DNA from: Reticulitermes lucifugus | Lineage: Eukaryota; Arthropoda; Insecta; Blattodea; Rhinotermitidae | Direction: 5' to 3' | Assembly: GCA_026260175.1 (NCBI GenBank) | Contig: JAKCWW010008675.1 | Location: 1 to 23,644 of the forward strand | DNA: 23,644 nucleotides | Shown here: positions 18,519-23,644 of the stretch, piece by piece | How the letters are laid out: every line of letters starts with the position of its first letter | Position numbering within the stretch: position 1 is the stretch's first letter | Position numbers and translations under genes: made by a program | Notes under the pieces: model-generated | What the model was told of the DNA's origin: nothing | The model's input: the letters and a program-made list of their open reading frames with translations, nothing else | The model's database searches: none

Positions 18519-18715
18519 CGGAGATGGAAAACAAGCTCAGCAAATTTTGATGGAAAATCTGAAAGTAAGGAACATTGAACTTCGAAGACCTAGCTGTGGA
18601 TTGGAAGATAATATTAAAATTTACCTGAAGAAAGGATTGTATGAGGCTACGGTCTGCATTCATCTGGCCCAGGATAAAGTCCATTGGCGGACTCTAATGA
18701 GCATGTAAATGGTTT
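18435..18715 (+). pseudogene. LINE 3'-terminal coding fragment (family 1), interrupted by a CA repeat
   Basis: The plus ORF 18412-18708 stays open for 98 codons. Its second half reads (E)LRRPSCGLEDNIKIYLKKG, then HLAQDKVHWRTLMSM before the stop, matching the RPR--WEDNIKMDL-E and LAQDRD-WR blocks of the LINE C-terminus. The first half is unrelated and contains the (CA)n run read as Thr-His repeats. This is the least broken LINE frame in the window, but it lacks the endonuclease and polymerase domains and is not expected to encode anything functional. The ribozyme-like motif at 18735 starts about 25 bases after the stop. Confidence 0.65.
18480..18516. repeat. (CA)n microsatellite, 37 bp
   Basis: An uninterrupted C(AC)18 run, read directly. 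Confidence 0.98.
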
Positions 18716-18734
18716 TAAGCTTGTTATGTACTCT

Positions 18735-18772
18735 CTGAAGATGGCATTGTCATGCCGAAACATGTCGGATTG
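18735..18772 (+). other. Hammerhead-like motif, copy 5 (best core)
   Basis: CTGAAGA (18735-18741), one T, stem GGCA (18743-18746) with TGCC (18753-18756), GAAAC (18757-18761), AT, GTC (18764-18766). A possible stem I pairs the bases before CTGAAGA with GGATTG after GTC at 5 of 6 positions, counting G-U pairs. This matches the type I hammerhead layout, apart from the extra T after the CTGAAGA block. Activity is not shown. Confidence 0.45.
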
Positions 18773-19027
18773 AAGTGATTATGTCATATATATATATTGT
18801 TAGGGCATTTAGTTGGTACATTAAACGAAAATGTTGATTCAAAATGCACGGAGTAAATAATTCAAAATATTTGGTTTTCTTAAAGGGCGGGGAACTTCTT
18901 ACTCAGTTGAGCAACTATCAGATTCTGGATAAGGAAAGTATTTAGTTGGTTAGAGGTAGGACGGAAAATGCTGGAATTCTCTGCACATTAAAAACTCAGA
19001 CTTCTGGCATGTGACACCTGCAATTTG

Positions 19028-19115
19028 ATACCAAACTATATGGCGTCACATCTCACAAGACTGTGATATTAGCATTAACTGCAGTGAGAACGTCAAATCA
19101 CTCAGCAAATTGTCA
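19028..19115 (+). repeat. Dispersed repeat, ACACGGCGTCACA family, copy 3
   Basis: ATACCAAACTATATGGCGTC, ACATCTCACAAGACTG, then GCAGTGAGAACGTCAAATCA. Same word order and strand as 405-500. Confidence 0.6.
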
Positions 19116-19184
19116 TATTCGCATACATTACACACTTTAAGAAAATACAAAGTAACTAACTCTACGCAGCGAAGTCCCTCTTGA

Positions 19185-19590
19185 GGATATGAGAGTCCCT
19201 CAGCTAGCCCAAAACCCCCCAATTTTATGGAATTCGAGGTTCATAACTGTGTTCACAAGAGCCCGCCACTGGTCTCTACACCAAGTCAAATTATTCAGTC
19301 CACAGAACTTCCAATTACTTGAAAGTTGATTTTCTAATATTATTCTACTGTGTAAGCCCTGGTATTTAAAGTAGTCCCTTTCTTTCCGATCTTCCCACCA
19401 AAATATTATTTGCATTTTTCTTCGTCCTCATACATGCCACATTCTCCGCCGACACCATAATTGATTTGATCCTCCCAATAATATGTGGCGAGAATTACGT
19501 ATCATGAAACTCCTAATCATGTAATTTTCTTCAGCTTACTACCTCTTGCTCCCTCTTAGGTCCAAGTAGTTTCTCCAGCATCATGCTCTC
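19185..19590 (-). mobile_element. LINE 3'-terminal fragment (family 1), best minus copy
   Basis: The minus ORF 19200-19415 ends ...CRDQWRALVNTVMNLEFHK, an almost exact match to the QDRDQWRALVNTVMNL end of cockroach-type LINE proteins as I recall them. Upstream (to 19590) frames in other phases retain a LHN-EL-like block and a SRR-RW-GHV-RM-like block, with stops. The LAQD segment just before CRDQWRA is altered to LNNLTW. It sits about 70 bases after the dispersed repeat copy at 19028-19115. Confidence 0.75.
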
Positions 19591-19824
19591 AGAAAGTATC
19601 CGTAAAAAATAGAAAGTGGTGTAAGAAAATAAAAAATAACGCAGACAATGGTCCTGTCGACGCACTTGACTTTATCCTTGTTGGCGTTAAGTTGTAAGTG
19701 GAAAGTAATCTGGGTAGTGAAGGCAGTATTTCAGGTTGAAGGGTACGCAGGAACTGCAACGACACCAGACGGATTCTGCCGCTTGTCTCACACTTACAGT
19801 AAGTTCAGCTATCTTTATGTTACT
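19591..19824. other. No recognised gene
   Basis: The plus ORF 19648-20145 (165 codons) starts here but its length comes from the pyrimidine-rich tract that follows. Confidence 0.5.
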
Positions 19825-20110
19825 GCAGTTTTTTCCTTCTGGCTGTCATTGTTTTTTCTCTTATATTATTCTTTCCCTCTTGCTCACAATTCTTCCTTCT
19901 TCCCCGTCCCTTATTACATAATTTCCCCGCAAAGCTTTATTTCATTTTTCTGTGTTCTTTTCTATGTACATTCTTATGCCATATTGATTCCCTTTCTTCA
20001 CGATTCTTTCGTCTTCTTCTTTAACGTAATCCTGAATGTACTTGTTTTACAGTTATTTTCATACGATTCTTTCCTCATCCATCGTCATCCTCATACACAG
20101 CGGCTGACAC
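19825..20110 (+). repeat. Pyrimidine-rich tract
   Basis: About 290 bases strongly enriched in T and C (TTCTTCTTT, TTTCCTTC, CTTCCCCG words). The hydrophobic Phe/Ser/Leu-rich reading is explained by base composition; there is no start context or domain to support a membrane protein. Confidence 0.7.
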
Positions 20111-20149
20111 GCCTCTCCTCACCCTTAGTTTCTTTTCGAGTCTAGACAT

Positions 20150-20780
20150 TGGTTTTACTAATGGAAGTCTTTTTATATCGATAAAAAATCAAACCTGGCC
20201 ATGCTATGTAGAACCTTATGTAGCTCGTACACTGTGTAAGAACCCAAACTGGAGTACCGTTCTGTGCTGTGTACCTTCATAATAATACAACTGCAACGCC
20301 CATCGAATGTAATAATGCACATCTCGAACTATAATTTCTACCTATAACCCTGTTACCGAACCACTCGTCTGTGTTGTATCCCTTAAAGAACACTATAAAA
20401 ACACAGTTTCACTGAATGTGTCTGTCATGAACTTAAAGACATCTTGACAGAAGAAAGGGCGCTTCTGCCTAGAGATAACTTTACACCGACAAAGGTCGAG
20501 TCTACACTACCGACCGAAGTACATGTATTATTGACTGCTTCGTAACTTGCATCTGGCGTACATAACAGTAACTATAAGAATGACTGCTACATGCGAACAG
20601 AATTCCAATTTTTACGCTTATACATGTGTACTAACTACACAAATACATACAAACATAAATACCAACTTGCACAATGAAACTTAGACGACGTTTAGAAAGA
20701 GAAAGACAGTAAATATCTGATGAGCGCTCTAATTTTTGTTGTATTTTCTACGCCGCTCACATCCTGAATGCACTATGTAG
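20150..20780. other. No recognised gene or repeat
   Basis: About 630 bases with no assignable motif on either strand. Confidence 0.5.
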
Positions 20781-20784
20781 TTGG

Positions 20785-21010
20785 ACGAGAAGATGTAGAG
20801 GAAATGCTAGACGAAAAAGACAGAAAGAATGTTAAAACGTATAGAAAATAAGAAAAGGAACAAGACATATAAACAAGGGGGAAGACTTTGAAGAGGGGTA
20901 GAGAAAATAAAAAATGAAGACGTAGATGATAAAAAAGAATGAGGTACAGAAAAAAGCAAAGGAGAAGTGGAAGATGTAGCAGGAGAAGAATCATGAGAAG
21001 GAGAAAATAA
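20785..21010 (+). repeat. Purine-rich tract
   Basis: About 225 bases dominated by A and G (GAAGATG, AAGAAAAGG, GGAGAAG words). The minus ORF 20773-21021 is the matching Phe/Leu/Ser-rich artefact. With the tract at 19825-20110 it makes opposite-strand asymmetric blocks 700 bases apart. Confidence 0.75.
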
Positions 21011-21014
21011 GAAA

Positions 21015-21397
21015 ACGACATTTTTCTTTTGTTTTTTTATGCATTTAGTGTTCAGCAGAGCATCACTCCATAAAAAGCATTGCTTAATTTTCTAACCAAA
21101 TTGTTGCATGTAAAGGTAATGATTTTCTGTCATTTTATGTATAAATTATCAGACGCAAAGTTTCGTGCTGTTGTAATTCTATACAGTTTTACAATGAACC
21201 CAGAGACCATACAGTATGGAGAATACGTTCTGATCGAGAACTCTTACAACATAAACCCGTTTAAAATAACGACACAGGTACCATACATTTTGCAGTCACC
21301 TGCCGACAGACCAGATACTCTCAAACCTATCTCACGGTGCACACACATATGTGGAAGCATTTCTTCATGCTTCCGTAATCTGAACATGCTTGAGCTA
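21015..21397. other. No recognised gene
   Basis: The plus ORF 21080-21424 (114 codons) crosses the transposon's left end, has no domain, and is most likely chance. Confidence 0.5.
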
Positions 21398-21399
21398 TA

Positions 21400-21427
21400 C
21401 AGAGTTGTCATAAAAGAATGGTAGAAT
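21400..21427 (+). repeat. Terminal inverted repeat, left
   Basis: Begins CAGAGTTGTCATAAAAG; pairs with 22682-22709 at 24 of 28 bases. Weaker similarity may continue to about 21438. Confidence 0.9.
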
Positions 21428-21511
21428 TTAAGGCGTCCACTGAAGAAAACCTAGTTAGGGAAAAAGAACAAAATGTTTTCTTAAAAAAAATTCACATGGG
21501 CTATATGAAAT

Positions 21512-22507
21512 TTAATAGATCTCAATGTGGGCACCATTTGTCGCCCTACAAATGTCTAGTCTGTATTCAGCTTCCTCCCATACACGAAAACGCATCTCTG
21601 GCGTGACTGTTTCAATAGCTGCGCAGATTCTGTTCTTCAGGTGTTGCAGATCTGTTATTTTTTCGGCGTACATAATGTTCTTGATGTACCCCCAGAAGAA
21701 AAAATCAAGAAAGTTAAATCCGGGCTTCTGGGAGGCCAAGGTATAGGTCCACTTCTGCCGCTCCATTTGTTTGGGAATTTCTCATCCAAGGCCGCTCCTA
21801 CCAGATCGCTGTAGTGAGGAGGAGCTCCGTCCAGCTGTAGATAAATGTCTCCAGCATTGGGTAGACAATCAACTTGAAAAAACAAAAACAACTCAAACAT
21901 AACCAAAAACATCATACCCTTTACGGTGTTTTCAGCAAAGACGAATGGCCCAAAGATGCGATCGTGTATTAACCCGCACCAAAAGTTTAGCTTTGGCGAA
22001 TCACAGACAAACTCGTGTTTAACGTGTGGTTTTTTGCTACCCCATATCCGGCAGTTACGTAGGTTGACGCAGCCATTTATATGGAACATAGCCTCATCGG
22101 TAAACATAATGTTATGTATAAAATTGGGGTCACTGTCAATTGTTTCTAGCATATGCTCAGCAAATTCCTTTCGCTTTGATTTGCCAGCAACTTTGATTTC
22201 ATGAAGTAGCTGAATTTTGTACGCATGTAATTTAAGTTTCTTACGAAGAACTTTGTGCACTGTTGATGAATTCTAAGCTACGCCGAGGAATCGACTTAAG
22301 TGGGCTGCGAATGAAAGACTGCCGGATCCTTTCTACATTTTCTTCCAAAACTGCAGGTCTTCCAGATGACTTCCTCTTACAAACACTCCCTGCTTCTTTG
22401 AACTGTTCGAATGAGCAGCGGATGTTGTTCACAAGCAACGGTTTCCTTCGAAATTCATTCCTTAACTTACGCTGAACACTCACTAACGATTTTGTTTCCG
22501 TAAACAT
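21512..22507 (-). pseudogene. Transposase, Tc1/mariner-like with DUF4817-type N-terminus, two frameshifts
   Basis: Reading starts at the ATG at 22507. The N-terminal piece (22507-22241) has FTETKSLVSVQRK, KEAGSVCKRKSSGRP and EENVERIRQSFIRSP, the pattern of the DUF4817 helix-turn-helix DNA-binding domain. After a frameshift near 22260 the core continues with VHKVLRKKLKL and carries FTDEA (first catalytic Asp, codon 22096-22098) and LQLDGAPPHY (second Asp, 21829-21831). WPPRSPDL follows (third Asp, 21718-21720), 36 residues after the second. A second frameshift near 21715 leads to LDFFFWGYIKN and the normal C-terminus, which stops at 21512. About 330 residues in total if joined, the usual size. 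All three catalytic Asp are kept and no stop lies inside the core, so the damage is limited to two indels. The family cuts and pastes its own element in the nucleus; here the gene is a pseudogene. Confidence 0.9.
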
Positions 22508-22681
22508 TGTCAACAGCGTGCTACGACGCCAACAACAGTCACAGAGACACTGAGACGTTGTGACCTTGAGCGAGCATTAGGTGGGGACACTTGGTGTGTG
22601 AAAAAACTATTTGAGTGATGGAATCCAGTGTTGCCACTTTCTCTGTTTTATACCGCGAGGCCTATATTATTGACGTTCAAC

Positions 22682-22709
22682 ATCCTACCATTCTTTTATG
22701 GAAACCCTG
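22682..22709 (-). repeat. Terminal inverted repeat, right
   Basis: The minus strand begins CAGGGTTTCCATAAAAG; it is the partner of 21400-21427. It is followed by TA at 22710-22711. Confidence 0.9.
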
Positions 22710-22711
22710 TA

Positions 22712-22863
22712 TTACATCAAACCTTAAAGTGTTTCTCTCCCAAGCAGTCCACCAGTACCAAACTTGCATTCTCTGAATTTTATATTACTCACACCGTGCA
22801 TGTTCTTACAGTCAATACATCAACCAACAAATGCACTTAATAAAATACAATTCGTAAAAAGTA
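22712..22863. other. No recognised feature
   Basis: Short unassigned flank between the transposon and the hammerhead-like motif. Confidence 0.5.
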
Positions 22864-22865
22864 TT

Positions 22866-22912
22866 AAACTCCTACATGTTCGGCACCGGGCTGCCATCCT
22901 CAGGCAGTTTTA
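22866..22912 (-). other. Hammerhead-like motif, copy 6
   Basis: The minus strand reads CTGAGGA (complement of 22897-22903), one T, GGCA, a six-base loop, TGCC, then GAAC with one A fewer than GAAAC, AT, GTA. The bases AAACTGC before the motif pair with GGAGTTT after it at 6 of 7 positions, giving a good stem I. Same order as 18735-18772; decayed in the core. Confidence 0.45.
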
Positions 22913-23160
22913 GAACAAAGGAATGCAAGCCCCACACATCACTCTAGGTATTACACTGCCCGTATCGAAATGTATACAAAGTTAAAATTCTAAAAAATAT
23001 ATAAAGCCTATAAGCATAAATATTACAGCACTGTGATATTACAATTATATGATAGTGAGCAGTTTCAAGTGTAAGTCCATAGTGTTTATGATCTGTACGG
23101 AGTATGCATACAAACATCTGTCTCGTTCTTATGTGATCCGAAGGGATCTCGTCATATGGA
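22913..23160. other. No recognised gene or repeat
   Basis: The minus ORF 22944-23222 crosses this stretch and the hairpin; it has no domain. Confidence 0.5.
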
Positions 23161-23220
23161 GCGTGTGACGTGCGTCGTGTCGTGATGTATACAAGTACCG
23201 ACACGACGCACATCGCACGC
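23161..23220. repeat. Strong hairpin, 22 bp arms, 16-base loop
   Basis: Arms 23161-23182 (GCGTGTGACGTGCG...) and 23199-23220 are complementary at 20 of 22 positions, including 12 uninterrupted pairs (TGCGTCGTGTCG) next to the loop. It is G/C-rich within A/T-rich surroundings. The size is near the lower limit of an animal microRNA precursor, but a mobile-element end or other structured RNA is equally possible. Confidence 0.85.
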
Positions 23221-23577
23221 ATCAGCAGCCCGTGGGGTTCCTTTTACTTCGTTGCTTACAGAGTGGCCTGGGGTGTTGCAACTCAACATAAGAAGTTGTG
23301 TGCAGTCAATGATAATAAGAAATTTGACTTCTGTGCAGAAGGGAATTAAAGAGTCGGTGAATTTGCGTGTTTTTACAATACTGAAAGTGAGCTATTATAT
23401 GTATAAATGTTTATTAATTGTTATTTGATAAACGCACCATAACCATGGCTAACAGAGAGAGAAAGAGAGAGTTAGATGACAAAAGTACAGTTCAGGAACT
23501 GTAAAAGGCATAAAAAAGGGATGTAAAAGGCATTTCGAAAATGTTGAAAGGTTTATTAGAAGTAGCGGTTAACTGTA
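23221..23577. other. No recognised gene or repeat
   Basis: Contains a short GA-rich run near 23455-23475 and two AAAAGGCAT words near 23503-23535; nothing else seen. Confidence 0.5.
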
Positions 23578-23644
23578 CAGTGTGTCCACAAAGTCCCATC
23601 GGGGTTTTGAAAAATTGTGGCGCGCAAAAAATTGAGCTAGCCAC
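23578..23644 (+). mobile_element. Probable DNA transposon end, cut by the window edge
   Basis: After a TA at 23576-23577 the sequence begins CAGTGTGTCCACAAAGTCCC, close in design to CAGGGTTTCCATAAAAGAAT of the 21.4-22.7 kb element. It is probably the terminal repeat of another Tc1/mariner-type element continuing past 23644. The opposite end and a gene are not in view. Confidence 0.45.

Larger units (their letters stand above)
21400..22709 (-). mobile_element. Tc1/mariner (IS630) superfamily DNA transposon, complete ends
   Basis: The element is 1310 bp, bounded by TA at 21398-21399 and 22710-22711, the duplicated target of this superfamily. The ends are inverted repeats: 21400-21427 and the complement of 22682-22709 agree at 24 of 28 positions, both opening CAG and containing CATAAAAGAATGGTAG. 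A single transposase gene reads on the minus strand. The ends and target are intact but the gene is frameshifted, so the copy could move only if another copy supplies transposase. Confidence 0.92.

Noticed and set aside
19648-20145. 165-codon plus ORF, Phe/Leu/Ser-rich, looks like a membrane protein
   Set aside because: The length comes from a pyrimidine-rich tract lacking stop codons in that frame; no domain, no supporting context.
20773-21021. Hydrophobic minus ORF, 82 codons
   Set aside because: Complement of a purine-rich tract; composition artefact.
21080-21424. 114-codon plus ORF
   Set aside because: It crosses the transposon's left boundary and has no recognised domain.

Overview
This is eukaryotic repeat-rich DNA, almost certainly from an insect and most likely a cockroach or other Blattodea. 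Periplaneta-like is my best guess, from remembered repeat families rather than a search. There is no prokaryotic gene organisation and no long intact ORF. The window is filled with degraded LINE 3' ends, several tRNA-derived SINE families, two mariner/Tc1-type DNA transposons and simple repeats. I found no convincing host gene; the window could be intergenic or lie inside a large intron.

Layout. 1-2.5 kb: a LINE-like 3' end with an (AAT)13 tail, a tRNA-like SINE head on the minus strand, a mariner transposase remnant (minus), a SINE (plus) and copies of a dispersed repeat with the core ACACGGCGTCACA. 2.5-3.7 kb: nothing recognised. 3.7-4.3 kb: a LINE 3' scrap and a diverged 45-48 bp minisatellite carrying CACGTG boxes. 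5.4-6.9 kb: a SINE (minus) with target-site duplications, a second SINE (plus) preceded by a shared leader module, and a LINE 3' fragment. 7-11 kb: mostly unannotated, with a 35 bp tandem duplication, an inverted pair of a ribozyme-like motif and an open exon-like interval. 11.3-14.6 kb: fragments of at least two LINE families and two SINEs. 14.66-14.99 kb: a long inverted repeat. 15-19.6 kb: SINEs and LINE fragments on both strands. 19.8-21 kb: a pyrimidine-rich then a purine-rich tract. 21.4-22.7 kb: a complete but frameshifted Tc1/mariner-type element with inverted ends and TA target duplication. 23.2 kb: a strong short hairpin. 23.58 kb to the end: the first bases of what looks like another transposon end.

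How the parts work together: they do not form a pathway. SINEs depend on LINE machinery in trans, and the two well-defined SINE copies have target duplications of 13-14 bp that fit this. All LINE pieces are 3'-end fragments, as expected from truncated reverse transcription. The most interesting pattern is a short motif, CTGANGA + one base + stem + GAAAC, found about six times in different contexts (8.2, 8.27, 14.74, 14.9, 18.74 and 22.88 kb). It resembles a type I hammerhead ribozyme core of the kind known from Penelope-like retroelements; two copies sit as mirror images in the long palindrome.
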